Positions 34,023-42,072 are shown, counted from the stretch's first letter. The stretch is 64,000 bases of DNA from Haloferula sp. BvORR071 (GCF_000739615.1 NZ_BATP01000058.1:62001-126000); one strand, 5' to 3'. Made by a program: numbers and translations. The notes: generated by a model not told the origin, from the letters alone.

Positions 34023-34976
34023 TTGCAAGCTTCTGCACCTTCACCTAGCACGCCGGGGGTGCGGAGATTTCTCGATACCGTTCTGGATTACCTGCTGTGG
34101 CCGCTCCTGTTTGGCGGAGCGGTCACACTGATGGCCTACGGCACCGCGCTGGGCCACGGCACCCTGGCCTTCAATCTCACCTACCTGCTCCTCGCGCTGC
34201 TGCTCTGCGTCCTCGAGCGGATCCGGCCGCATGAGGAAGACTGGCACCACTCCGACGGCCAGGAGATCCCCGACCTCGCCCATACCCTGCTCACGAAACT
34301 CTCCGTGCAGGTGCTGATCATTTCCGCCACCGCCATCGGCCTCGCCAAGAGCATCGGCGATCAACCCAGCGGCGGCATCTGGCCGAACCATTGGCCGATG
34401 TTTTTCCAGGTCGTGCTTGCACTCGTCGTCGCCGAATTCGGCCTCTACTGGGCCCACCGCGTGGCCCACGAATGGATGCCGCTGTGGCGCTTCCACGCCG
34501 TCCATCACAGCGCGAAAAAACTCTGGTTCTTCAATACCGGCCGCTTCCACTTCATCGATACCTTCAAGAGCATCGTCTTCACCGTGCCCTGCACCGCCCT
34601 CGCCGGCGCGCCCGGTCCGGTCATGGTCCGGGTCGGCGGCATCACCGCATTCATCGGGATCCTTACCCACTGCAATATCCGCATGCGCTTCGGGTGGTTG
34701 AATTACATCTTCAACACGCCTGGCCTGCACCGCTGGCATCACTCGATGGACCTCCGCGAGGGCAACAAGAACTACGGCGAAAACCTCGTCCTCTGGGACC
34801 TGATCTTCCGCACCTACTTCAACGACCAGGCCCGCCGCCCCCCGAGTGAAATCGGCATCCGCGAGGCCATGCCCCAGACCTTCTTCGGCCAACTCGCCGC
34901 GCCCTTTTACTGGAAGCGATATCAGGCCGCGCAGAAGAAACTGCGGAAGCAGAAGAAGACGACTGAGGCTTCGTAG
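34023..34976 (+). CDS. fatty acid hydroxylase/sterol desaturase family protein
   Basis: 317 residues with TTG start; four to five membrane helices (~15-60, 90-110, 127-145, 195-220). The di-iron histidine clusters are complete: HRVAHE near 148, HAVHHS near 160, and HRWHHS near 240. Enzymes of this superfamily hydroxylate or desaturate membrane lipids, using oxygen at the membrane face. The precise lipid is not deducible. The Lys-rich tail KKLRKQKK is cytosolic. A first ATG is only at residue 38 after the first helix, so TTG is preferred. Confidence 0.85.
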   Translation: MQASAPSPSTPGVRRFLDTVLDYLLWPLLFGGAVTLMAYGTALGHGTLAFNLTYLLLALLLCVLERIRPHEEDWHHSDGQEIPDLAHTLLTKLSVQVLIISATAIGLAKSIGDQPSGGIWPNHWPMFFQVVLALVVAEFGLYWAHRVAHEWMPLWRFHAVHHSAKKLWFFNTGRFHFIDTFKSIVFTVPCTALAGAPGPVMVRVGGITAFIGILTHCNIRMRFGWLNYIFNTPGLHRWHHSMDLREGNKNYGENLVLWDLIFRTYFNDQARRPPSEIGIREAMPQTFFGQLAAPFYWKRYQAAQKKLRKQKKTTEAS

Positions 34977-35011
34977 GTGCTCGGCCTCGTTATTGGGAGT
35001 GTCCAACCACG

Positions 35012-35103
35012 AATGAGAGATCCAGTTCGGAACTAATTTTCCTGCCTTTCATCCGTGTCCATCTGTGCCCATCCGTGGTTCCTTCCGCCTCTAACGAAAA
35101 GTC
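35012..35103. repeat. dispersed ATCCGTGG repeat, copy B
   Basis: From CACGAATGAGAGATCCAGTT through TTTCATCCGTGTCCATC to CCGTGGTTCCTT and GAAAAGTC. The left part (GATCCAGTTCGGA..TTTTCCTGCCTTTCATCCGTG) is shared with copy C at 53397-53459 and the right part with copy A at 28201-28234. Confidence 0.8.
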
Positions 35104-35163
35104 ACCCGGGTTGTTGAAGTTGGTATAACCGATCGATCCAATTTCCACGGACCCCATCGATAC

Positions 35164-35541
35164 TCAGTAACATCCATAGCGCCCATAGTGGCCTCGATAC
35201 CCATACCCATAGCGATAGGGCACGGGCCCGTAGTAGTAGCCCGGACCGTAGTAGGAATGGTGATTATGCCCGAGCGCGTAGCCGAGCAGCCCCGCGGCCG
35301 CCACGCCGGCGATTGCCAAGCCGGGATCGACGCCGCTGCGATAGCCGTAGCCGTAGGGCGGGGCTTGAGGAGGGGCCGGCTGCTCTGGCCCGGGAACTTG
35401 ATAGCCCTTCGCATCCGTATAGGCGGGGGCCGACTGGTAGCTGCGAGGGTAGGCCGCGGAATAGCATCCGATGCTCGAGGCGCAGAGCGCGACCAGCACC
35501 GCCGCTCCCGCCACCCGCAGCCCGGGTAAATGCTTTTTCAT
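35164..35541 (-). CDS. small Tyr/Gly-rich lipoprotein
   Basis: 125 residues. A lipoprotein signal (GLRVAGAAVLVALCASSIGC) is followed by a Pro/Gln/Ala-rich linker, a short hydrophobic glycine segment (GLAIAGVAAAGLLGYALG, ~77-94) and a tail made of Tyr, Gly and His (GHNHHSYYGPGYYYGPVPYRYGYGYRGHYGRYG). Such tails occur in outer-membrane or envelope-associated lipoproteins of unknown role. The Gly segment resembles the glycine-zipper domains. Confidence 0.7.
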   Translation of the reverse strand: MKKHLPGLRVAGAAVLVALCASSIGCYSAAYPRSYQSAPAYTDAKGYQVPGPEQPAPPQAPPYGYGYRSGVDPGLAIAGVAAAGLLGYALGHNHHSYYGPGYYYGPVPYRYGYGYRGHYGRYGCY

Positions 35542-35627
35542 CCTCCCTTATTCGTTCCTCAGCCGCTGGGATTCAACTCGAAATTCAGGCTGCCGGCCAA
35601 GGGGAAAGCCCGTCTGGAATGGCGCTA

Positions 35628-35810
35628 TATGGAGTGCGGTGGCACGACACCGCTTTGGCTCCGGGTTGGTGACGTCGCGGCAAACGGCTCCGGATTGCCC
35701 AAGAGTGAGCTTGGCGATGGGCGCTTCGTTCACGCTGCGGGAAAGGGCTACGAATTGAAGAATGCCAGCGCCCCCGCAGCCAAAGCGGTGTCGTGCCACC
35801 GCACTCCATA
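35628..35810. repeat. 183-bp element with perfect 33-bp inverted ends
   Basis: Bases 35628-35660 and 35778-35810 are exact reverse complements: TATGGAGTGCGGTGGCACGA and onwards to CGCTTTGGCT. The 117-bp interior has no convincing gene, although short open frames cross it. It fills the 321-bp gap between the lipoprotein and the terminase-like gene and looks like a non-autonomous mobile or REP-type element. Confidence 0.85.
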
Positions 35811-35862
35811 AGACGCTCCCTGGATTCGGCACCTGCTGGAGCGCCCGGCCACGGAAACCGCC

Positions 35863-36477
35863 TCAATCACCACCCATTCGACCCGCCACCCTGCCGATCA
35901 GCTCCCGGGCCTCCGCCTCCGTCCCATAGATCTTCGGAATCACATTCCTCACCCGCTCCGCGATTCCCCGGAGCATCTCCGCCGCCTTGGCCGAGACCGC
36001 GGCATCGCTCACCGCCTTGTCCTCATCGCCGTCCTTCGCCGCCGCGAAGTGATTGGCCAGCTTTGAGTCCAGTTCGATGGCGCGCAGCTTGTCCACCATC
36101 CTCACTCGCCGCCGCAGGACCACCTTGCCGTCCTCACCCTCCCGCGGCATCTCCAACTTCTCCCAGAACTCCTGACAGAGCCGCGACTCCGGTCCGATGC
36201 TTCCTATCGGGGTCTCGACGACCTCCGCCAGGAAGGTCCGCTTCCGCACGATCGTCAGCAGCGCGACTCCCAGGCCATCCGCCATCTCGCGGATCTCCGC
36301 GACCCGCGCCGCGACGTGCGGCTTCTTGAGCAGGGCACTGCCATTGGCTTCTGCACCGTGTCCGCCTGCGCCGAGATAACCTGCCTCGCCGTAAGCTCGC
36401 GGGGCGCCTAGTCCCTGCGCCACCAGTTGGGCGAATTTCTCCTGCTTTGGATTGAGTCGTGTTTGCTTGTCTTTCAT
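35863..36477 (-). CDS. phage terminase small subunit-like protein, orphan
   Basis: 204 residues from ATG 36475-36477. The start reads RLNPKQEKFAQLVAQGLGAPRAYGEAGY, the DNA-binding helix-turn-helix signature of terminase small subunits (Terminase_2/XtmA type), followed by LLKKPHVAARVAEIREM; the remainder is helical and charged. In phages it selects viral DNA and hands it to the large subunit for packaging. No large terminase, portal, capsid or integrase gene lies in the window, so it is either a prophage remnant or a domesticated DNA-binding protein. Upstream in-frame extension to 36654 looks non-coding. Confidence 0.75.
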   Translation of the reverse strand: MKDKQTRLNPKQEKFAQLVAQGLGAPRAYGEAGYLGAGGHGAEANGSALLKKPHVAARVAEIREMADGLGVALLTIVRKRTFLAEVVETPIGSIGPESRLCQEFWEKLEMPREGEDGKVVLRRRVRMVDKLRAIELDSKLANHFAAAKDGDEDKAVSDAAVSAKAAEMLRGIAERVRNVIPKIYGTEAEARELIGRVAGRMGGD

Positions 36478-36695
36478 CTCTGGTCTCCGGGGATTCCTTG
36501 CCCTCAGGCTGGCCAGATTGGCGGATGGCACCGCTGGTTGGACACGGGCGCATCTTTGGGGGGCGCTGGGGCGTTGCTCATCGGAACCAGCGAAAACGCC
36601 TGCGATCCGCCATCGCACCTGCATTTCACATCCCCGCCATCGCAGTTTCATCATCCGGAGCCAGCTTCCCTCTAGCTCCGCTTTACGGGGCTCTT

Positions 36696-37229
36696 ATGAA
36701 GCGCCTCCTCATCCCTGCTTTCTGCCTGTTTGCCGCGGTGGTCTCCGCCAGCGCCAGCGAATCCCAGCTCACCCTCACCTGGCAGCCATTGAGCGGCATG
36801 GGTGCCGGCGGGATCCGGATCTGCCAAGTCCCCTGCGATGACTTCTACGGAAACGGCGGCACAAGCACGGTGGTGAGCCTGATCTCCGCGGCCTATGCCC
36901 CGCCAAGCAACAATCCCAAGCTGCGCAGGGAGGATATCAACTTCGCCTCCATGAGCGGCGTGAAGTTCCAATCCACGGACAGCTACGAGGAAAAGCAGGA
37001 GCTGGTGATGGATGCGACTCAGTTTCGCCCCCTCAAGGACTACGGGATCTCGCGGGAGGAGATCATCCGCGCCTGCCTCGAGTGCCTGCGCCGCTGCCTG
37101 CACGAAAAGGTGATGAAGGTCCCGCTGACGCTGAAGGCCGCAGACTCCGACAAGGCTTGGCTGGAGCCGATCATCGCGGAGTTCAACAAGCACGACCGGA
37201 CGAAGGTCTTCTACACGCAGCGGGAGTGA
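36696..37229 (+). CDS. secreted hypothetical protein, tandem paralogue 1
   Basis: 177 residues from ATG 36696, with signal peptide RLLIPAFCLFAAVVSASA. It shares its grammar with the next gene: TWQPL near residue 28, EDINFASMSGVKF, RACLECLRRCLHEKVMKVPLTLKAADSDKAWLEPIIAEFNKHD. The block KVPLxLKAxDxDKxWLEPIIAEFNKHD is the most conserved. Four cysteines suggest periplasmic disulfides, which the neighbour mostly lacks. Family and function unknown. Confidence 0.65.
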   Translation: MKRLLIPAFCLFAAVVSASASESQLTLTWQPLSGMGAGGIRICQVPCDDFYGNGGTSTVVSLISAAYAPPSNNPKLRREDINFASMSGVKFQSTDSYEEKQELVMDATQFRPLKDYGISREEIIRACLECLRRCLHEKVMKVPLTLKAADSDKAWLEPIIAEFNKHDRTKVFYTQRE

Positions 37230-37264
37230 GCGCTGGCTTGGCGCTCCGGATTCCATTTCCCTCC

Positions 37265-37804
37265 ATGAAACGCATCACCTTCTTCCTCTCATTGCTGCTT
37301 TCGCTCACCGGCAGCGCGCTGGCCGGGGAATCGTCACTGGCCAAGACCTGGCAGCCGCTGATGTCGCTGGGCGAATCGGGCCTCTATATCCGCGAGGTGA
37401 CCTGCCACCAGTGGAACTACCCGGGCCCGGGTGCAGACATCCACCTGATCGGCGCGAGGAATGTGCCGCCGACCGATGACCCGGAGCACGCGAAGGAGGA
37501 CATCAATCTGGCCTCCATCTACGGCCTGGTCTTCGAGATCGGCGGCGCGGATGACGCGAATCCGGAGGTGACCCTGAATACGACCAAGATGAAGGCGACG
37601 TCGGAGGATGGCCAGGAGTGGCGCGTGAGGGTGCTACGCGCTTCGCTGGAATGCGTGCGCCGCGTGGCGGTGGAGCACAAGCTGAAGAAGGTGCCGCTGG
37701 CACTGAAGGCGAACGACGCGGACAAGCCCTGGTTGGAGCCGATCATCGCGGAGTTCAACAAGCATGACTTGAGCAAGCCGTTCGCAGAGCGACCGGACAA
37801 ATGA
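37265..37804 (+). CDS. secreted hypothetical protein, tandem paralogue 2
   Basis: 179 residues with signal peptide RITFFLSLLLSLTGSALA, 35 bp after its paralogue. Shared segments include KTWQPLMSLGESGLYIREV, EDINLASIYGLVFEI, RASLECVRRVAVEHKLKKVPLALKANDADKPWLEP and IIAEFNKHD. The divergence between copies is moderate (roughly a third identical by eye), so the duplication is not recent. Both are probably co-transcribed and act in the periplasm. Confidence 0.65.
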   Translation: MKRITFFLSLLLSLTGSALAGESSLAKTWQPLMSLGESGLYIREVTCHQWNYPGPGADIHLIGARNVPPTDDPEHAKEDINLASIYGLVFEIGGADDANPEVTLNTTKMKATSEDGQEWRVRVLRASLECVRRVAVEHKLKKVPLALKANDADKPWLEPIIAEFNKHDLSKPFAERPDK

Positions 37805-37895
37805 TCTCGGCGTGCGTGTCGGAGCTCAGGAGCATCTGCCTAGAACTCCCCAAGTGGAATCCGGCGCGGATGTTAAAATGCGAAGCGCCTCCATA

Positions 37896-37977
37896 GGGCC
37901 AAAGGCCCGCCCCATACCAGCCTAGGGCGATAGCCCTAGGAACCGGACCAAACAAGAATCCAGAGGGCTGAAAGCCC
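37896..37977. repeat. three-hairpin REP-like element
   Basis: Three consecutive perfect palindromes: GGGCC-AAA-GGCCC at 37896-37908, CCTAGGGC-GATA-GCCCTAGG at 37921-37940, and GGGCT-GAA-AGCCC at 37965-37977. GGGCCTTTGGCCC, the complement of the first, recurs at 42548-42560. Confidence 0.75.
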
Positions 37978-38006
37978 GATCCAAGCTGCCGCTGCCTGTC
38001 TAACAG

Positions 38007-38030
38007 ATTCAAATTTCAAGGACGGACCCC
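38007..38030. repeat. half-site of 80-bp inverted-repeat element
   Basis: ATTCAAATTTCAAGGACGGACCCC matches the right end of the two full elements at 39477-39556 and 40353-40432. Further partial right ends lie at 38774-38786 (AACTGACCCC) and 41373-41388 (ATTCAGGACTGACCCC). Confidence 0.6.
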
Positions 38031-38078
38031 ATCAACGCATCGCTCACCGTCAGGACCTGCCGCCCATTGTCCATGTTC

Positions 38079-38612
38079 TCATGGGTTTTCCTTCTTCGGA
38101 TTCTGCTGCTGTCGCTCCTCGAGAGCCTTGGATTCTTCTTCCGTCAGGGTTCGGACTTGCGGCGTCGCCCAAGCTTCATCCGCGGTTTTCGTGGTGGGCA
38201 CCAGGACCAGGCCGGCACCGGCACGGAGGAAGTTCGCCTTGCCCGCGATGTAGAGGTCGAGCTTGCCCTCGTCATGAATCTTCAGTGCATCCGAACGCCA
38301 AAGAGTCAGAACCCCGTCCACCTGCCGCGCGGCCCACTCACCTTGGAGCCCGGGAATCTTCTCATGCTTGAGCACGATCTTGTCGCCGTCCGTGCTGTAA
38401 GTGCCGGCCAGCGGATACTTCAACTCGTCACCCGCAATCTTCGCATCCGAGCTGAACCAGTAGCGGAACTTGCCACCCTTGAGCTCAAGCACGATCGAGT
38501 GATCTCCGTAGGTCACAAACACGCCGTCGGCAGGAATGGCGGGTGCAATCTTGGCTTGGTCAGCAGCGGCAGCCGGGAAGATCATCCCGATCGCGAGGAT
38601 TGTGGCTTTCAT
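38079..38612 (-). CDS. secreted hypothetical protein
   Basis: 177 residues; the first 17 (KATILAIGMIFPAAAA) are a short signal peptide. The mature part reads as beta strands: GVFVTYGDHSIVLELKGGKFRYWF, YSTDGDKIVLKHEKIPGLQGEWAARQVDGVLTLW, ending in a helical EEESKALEERQQQ tail. No enzyme motif. A 227-bp gap without clear genes follows on the upstream side (38613-38839), containing one repeat half-site. Confidence 0.6.
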   Translation of the reverse strand: MKATILAIGMIFPAAAADQAKIAPAIPADGVFVTYGDHSIVLELKGGKFRYWFSSDAKIAGDELKYPLAGTYSTDGDKIVLKHEKIPGLQGEWAARQVDGVLTLWRSDALKIHDEGKLDLYIAGKANFLRAGAGLVLVPTTKTADEAWATPQVRTLTEEESKALEERQQQNPKKENP

Positions 38613-38839
38613 CGAGGGGTAGACCCAAAAGGGAAGATCTCCTTAGGAATCTCCTTGGGAAAAACCATTCCTTGAAATGGATCAGTAGGAAGTTCAGTCC
38701 TGAATGGCACGTCGATGAGGTCCCCCGACGCATGGACTCGCCGAGATCAATGGAAGGGTTCAGGTGAAAATGCGAGAACTGACCCCCGCACGCGCTTCAT
38801 CCGGTGTCATTCTTTGCTGACCCGGCTCCATCCGCCCAA

Positions 38840-39301
38840 TCACGCGATTTTGCGTGAGAAAATCGCGCGTTTCATATGCTCCACGGTTTCCGTTTCCTCC
38901 TCATCCATCGAGGACAGGATCCCTGCCAAATCGTTCGCGATTTCCTTTCGCATGTGGGCCACCATTTCCATGCCCTTCGACGTGATGCGCACCATGATCT
39001 TGCGCCGGTCTTCCAAAGCATGGGTGCGTTCCACGTAGCCCAACTTCTCGATACGATCCACCAAACCGGTTGCGGCTGCGGTTGAGTGCCCCATCTTTTT
39101 CGCGATGTCCGTCATCGTCAGATAGTCTTCGCTGGAAAGATAGGTCAGCAGGAAGAATTGGGGATACGACAGGTTGCCGCGGTTCAACTCTTTCGAGAGG
39201 TTCAGGATGCAGCCGCGCTGGGTGAACAAGACGAAGTCTGCGAGACGGCCGGCATCAGCCTTGAACGAAGCACTCTGGGTGCCCGAAGGGATCAGTTTCA
39301 T
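38840..39301 (-). CDS. MarR-family transcriptional regulator
   Basis: 153 residues from ATG 39299-39301; the longer in-frame region to 39538 crosses an inverted-repeat element and is not coding. The winged helix shows YLTMTDIAKKMGHSTAAATGLVDRIEKLGYVERTHALEDRRKIMVRITSKG (~58-110), the MarR recognition helix and beta-wing, with dimerisation helices at both ends. It represses or activates by binding a palindrome as a dimer. A candidate site lies 95 bp upstream of its own start. Confidence 0.9.
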   Translation of the reverse strand: MKLIPSGTQSASFKADAGRLADFVLFTQRGCILNLSKELNRGNLSYPQFFLLTYLSSEDYLTMTDIAKKMGHSTAAATGLVDRIEKLGYVERTHALEDRRKIMVRITSKGMEMVAHMRKEIANDLAGILSSMDEEETETVEHMKRAIFSRKIA

Positions 39302-39390
39302 GGGGGGATGTTTGGGGAACCCTCCGCGGGGGTGGGGAGGGGAAAGCAATTGCTTGCTGACGGTCGGACCCTTCCAGAATTCCGGACTCG

Positions 39391-39408
39391 GCGATATTAC
39401 GTAATCGC
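39391..39408. promoter_or_regulatory. candidate MarR operator (ATTACGTAAT palindrome)
   Basis: ATTACGTAAT (39396-39405) is a perfect 10-bp palindrome, extended imperfectly to GCGATATTACGTAATCGC. Size and symmetry fit a MarR dimer site in the region upstream of the MarR gene. Confidence 0.4.
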
Positions 39409-39476
39409 GTTGAAATGGGGATCGCGGCATCCGGCTACTCACCGACGGCAGACCCCATTCATGTTCCGGAATCGCT

Positions 39477-39556
39477 GGGGTCAGTCCTTGAATCTTGCAA
39501 AGCTGGCACCGACATCGTTCAGGAGTCGTCGAATTCAAAATTCAAGAACTGACCCC
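39477..39556. repeat. 80-bp inverted-repeat element, copy 1
   Basis: GGGGTCAGTCCTTGAAT at the left end pairs with ATTCAAGAACTGACCCC at the right end (16 of 17). The same 80-bp layout is found at 40353-40432. MITE- or REP-like; the terminal GGGGTCAGT words resemble those I remember around Y1/RAYT-type transposases in Verrucomicrobia. Confidence 0.85.
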
Positions 39557-39693
39557 ATCCACACGCATAGCAACCGTCCAGCAACCCCATGCCGGACAAA
39601 TTCGCGGCTCCCAACGGGCAAGCAGCTTTTCAATTGCACTTCAACCACACCTCCGTCGCGCCCCTTGGAGCGCTTCTGAGGTTCTCTAACAAA

Positions 39694-40374
39694 ATGCACC
39701 TCTACCTCTCATCGTATCTTATCGGCGATCAAGGGCACAACCTTGCGCACCTCGCACGAGGCAAGACTGCTCTGGTGGTTTCTAACGCACTTGATTTCTC
39801 AAATGATTCCGAACGCCTCAGGTCTGGAATGGGGCGGGAGCTTGGTCGATTGGCCGACCTCGGAATTCCAGCAGAGGCATTGGATCTCCGGGATTATTTC
39901 AGCTCCCCGAGCACCCTTTCGGAGAAGCTCGCTGCTGCTGGCATGTTGTGGGTGCTCGGAGGCAATACCTTCTTGCTACGCAAGGCGATGCACCTCAGCG
40001 GACTCGACCAATTGATCCATAGCAAGGTTGACGACGAGCATTTCCTCTACGGAGGCTACAGCGCTGGTATTTGTGTTCTTTCCCCTTCGTTGAGAGGCAT
40101 TCACCTGGCTGATGAACCGGAAGCTCAGTCCTACGGATATGAGCACCCCACCATATGGGAAGGACTTGGCCTCATTGACTACTATATTGTGCCTCACTAC
40201 AGATGTGACCACTTTGAATCCGAAAGCATGGAGGCTGTCGTGGACTACTACCGTGAGAATGATCTTCCGTATCGAGCAATTCCGGATGGCGAAGTCATCC
40301 TCGATGCAACGCACAACAGAGAACAAACCCTTGCTCCTGACGCCTCGGTCGGTGGGTCAGTCCTTGAATCTTGA
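39694..40374 (+). CDS. pepE: peptidase E-like (S51) alpha-aspartyl dipeptidase
   Basis: 226 residues from ATG 39694. The S51 nucleophile elbow GGYSAGICVL (Ser ~126) is preceded by WVLGGNTFLLRKAM, and YYIVPHYRCDHFES supplies the His region; length and motif order fit peptidase E (~230), which hydrolyses Asp-X dipeptides in the cytosol. Codon use is more AT-rich than in the neighbours. The last residues (GGSVLES) and the stop are encoded by the left end of a repeat element, so the natural C-terminus has probably been replaced by the insertion. The gene lies between two copies of that element. Confidence 0.85.
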   Translation: MHLYLSSYLIGDQGHNLAHLARGKTALVVSNALDFSNDSERLRSGMGRELGRLADLGIPAEALDLRDYFSSPSTLSEKLAAAGMLWVLGGNTFLLRKAMHLSGLDQLIHSKVDDEHFLYGGYSAGICVLSPSLRGIHLADEPEAQSYGYEHPTIWEGLGLIDYYIVPHYRCDHFESESMEAVVDYYRENDLPYRAIPDGEVILDATHNREQTLAPDASVGGSVLES

Positions 40375-40432
40375 GAGGTCGGCACCACTATCGTTCACGA
40401 GTCGCCCAATTCAAAATTCAAGGACTGACCCC
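40353..40432. repeat. 80-bp inverted-repeat element, copy 2
   Basis: TGGGTCAGTCCTTGAATCTT ... AATTCAAAATTCAAGGACTGACCCC, same length and orientation as copy 1, about 80 percent identical by eye. It overlaps the last 22 bases of the peptidase E gene. Confidence 0.85.
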
Positions 40433-40557
40433 ATCCAAAGGACTTCAAGAAGGGTAAACCTTGGAAAAAGAAGCGGGGGCTCGACTCTTTCCCTAATAAT
40501 GGTGGTGAGGGTCTATGGAGTGGCTTAATTTCGATGAGACCGAAAATAAATTTTAAT

Positions 40558-41109
40558 ATGAATCGTAAAATCTTTTTAATTGGGGCTATTGCGGCAAGCG
40601 GATTGCATGCTTTTGCACAAGATTCGGATCAAGTCTTGCGGGAGAGTTATGTTTCGTCCGCGAAGAATATGGCCTGCAGGGGGATTGTGGAGGGGGTTGT
40701 CAAGGACTTCGAAGGAAGGCCAGAGAAGGCAAAGAGATGCCTGGTGATGTCCGCTGAAGGTCATCTCGACTTTCAATGGGTTGTTTGGGTTACCGATGTG
40801 GGGGGTGTTCGAGTTGCGGGAAGTTTTAGTCCTTCGGAGAATCGGTGGCATGTAATATTAGGTAAAAGTAAACAGGGTGAAAGCATAATAAAATCCGTGA
40901 TTGATTCAGTTGATAAAATTATCGCTGAAAAGCCGGAGGAGGGAAGTTCTGATGATATTCGAAAAAGTGGAATTAAAATTTCGATCCGTTCTTTTAATGG
41001 TGATAAGGCCGACTTTATTCCTTTATGGGATATGAAGGATTCACAGGAGAATCCGCAATGGTTGGAGGCGAAAAAACTAGCGGAAAAGCTTATGGAGGGC
41101 AGCGATTGA
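40558..41109 (+). CDS. AT-rich secreted hypothetical protein
   Basis: 183 residues from ATG 40558, which starts a signal peptide (NRKIFLIGAIAASGLHAFAQ). The mature part has two cysteines (MACRGIVEGV, AKRCLVM) and mixed alpha/beta character with FQWVVWVTDVGGVRVAGSF. The base composition is clearly AT-richer than the window (many TTT, AAA, ATA codons), pointing to recent transfer. No family recognised. Confidence 0.6.
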   Translation: MNRKIFLIGAIAASGLHAFAQDSDQVLRESYVSSAKNMACRGIVEGVVKDFEGRPEKAKRCLVMSAEGHLDFQWVVWVTDVGGVRVAGSFSPSENRWHVILGKSKQGESIIKSVIDSVDKIIAEKPEEGSSDDIRKSGIKISIRSFNGDKADFIPLWDMKDSQENPQWLEAKKLAEKLMEGSD

Positions 41110-41218
41110 AGGAATGCTATTGTTGTTGTGTAAACGTTACCTAAGCTGCCGTGCGGTTGGCGCTGCTCCGGGCACCTCCATCGTCGCAAGAATTGCTGCG
41201 ACGATGACGAGCTGCCTT

Positions 41219-41354
41219 CCGGTAGGGCTGCCTGGCCTCAGGCAGCCGCGGGCGATCCGCGAGGACCTCAACAATCTACTAAGCTCTCGGATGCCCCGAC
41301 CGCTCGCGGAGCGCTGAAGCCGGCGCGCGCTACCGAAAGGCAGCCTACCGAAAG
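41219..41354. repeat. GGTAGGGCTGCCT repeat, copy 1
   Basis: Begins CCGGTAGGGCTGCCTGGCCT, ends AAGGCAGCCTACCG, so the ends are inverted; a long matching stretch (GGCCTCAGGC.GCCGCGGGCGATCCGCG..ACCTCAAC) recurs at 42414-42565. Just upstream, TCGTCGCA (41181-41188) pairs with TGCGACGA (41197-41204). No gene lies between 41110 and 41451. Confidence 0.75.
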
Positions 41355-41451
41355 CCGCCCAAATTTAGCGCCATTCAGGACTGACCCCATCGGCGAATTT
41401 CGGTGAATGACCCATTACTCCACACATCTGCGGCCACCGCAGATTGAAACA

Positions 41452-42072
41452 TCAAACCAGCAGCACCTTATGATCAAAGCCTCCTTCAGTCAGCTTCAGA
41501 TACAAATGGAATGAGTAATTGGCGAATGGCCAGTTCCCTTTGACCCTGCAGTCCCCCGCACCTGGAAAGGACCATTGCAGGAGATGCAAGTAGCCGTCCG
41601 CAAGCAGATCCGCTGAGACTCCCCTGGCGCTCGGGTGATCATAGTCCAGGAAGGGCAGCCCGCCAATCTTGTGCGGTACTCCGGTGCTCGGATCCTCGGG
41701 GTCACTCGTCTCTTGCCCGACCGTCACGCGATAGCCTTCAAGCTCCGACTGGAATGGAGAGGCCTCGGCCCGGGCGGCAGCGGGGTGAAACAGGCATTGA
41801 ACGAGTTCGGAACCAATCGCCTTGTGGATATTCCGCGCGAAGAAACAGGGGTTCTTGTAATCCAGATAATCGAAGGCACAAAAAATCGACATTTCCTCAG
41901 TCCTGCCCTCGGAAATCGGGAAGGTCCCGAAATACTGGGTCCGCTCATTCGGGAATTCCGGGACAATGCCCAGGGGCGGCAGCCCGCCAATCCGGAAGCC
42001 AAGCGAGCTGTCACCCTCCGCAATATGCAGGGGCCAGCATCTACGGGCATTTGATCTTAAGCTCGTAAGCAT
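41452..42072 (-). CDS. YwqG/DUF1963-like protein
   Basis: 206 residues from ATG 42070-42072. Twice it shows the x-I/L-GG-x-P turn of DUF1963 proteins: FRIGGLPPLGIVPEFP near residue 26 and PHKIGGLPFLDYD near 134; the end ANYSFHLYLKLTEGGFD is also in the style of the family. DUF1963/YwqG proteins are soluble and of uncertain role, sometimes associated with toxin-immunity loci. Lies in the repeat-rich accessory stretch, with no partner gene. Confidence 0.55.
   Translation of the reverse strand: MLTSLRSNARRCWPLHIAEGDSSLGFRIGGLPPLGIVPEFPNERTQYFGTFPISEGRTEEMSIFCAFDYLDYKNPCFFARNIHKAIGSELVQCLFHPAAARAEASPFQSELEGYRVTVGQETSDPEDPSTGVPHKIGGLPFLDYDHPSARGVSADLLADGYLHLLQWSFPGAGDCRVKGNWPFANYSFHLYLKLTEGGFDHKVLLV

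Noticed and set aside
32634..34028. 464-codon antisense frame under the histidine kinase
   Set aside because: Sense strand encodes unmistakable HisKA, HATPase and receiver motifs.
35530..35811. 93-codon plus-strand frame crossing the 183-bp palindrome
   Set aside because: Its ends are the two arms of the inverted repeat and nothing resembles a domain; open frames on both strands are expected from a palindrome.
39086..39679. 197-codon plus-strand frame over MarR and the repeat
   Set aside because: Opposite the MarR winged helix and continuing through a repeat element; no protein-like features.
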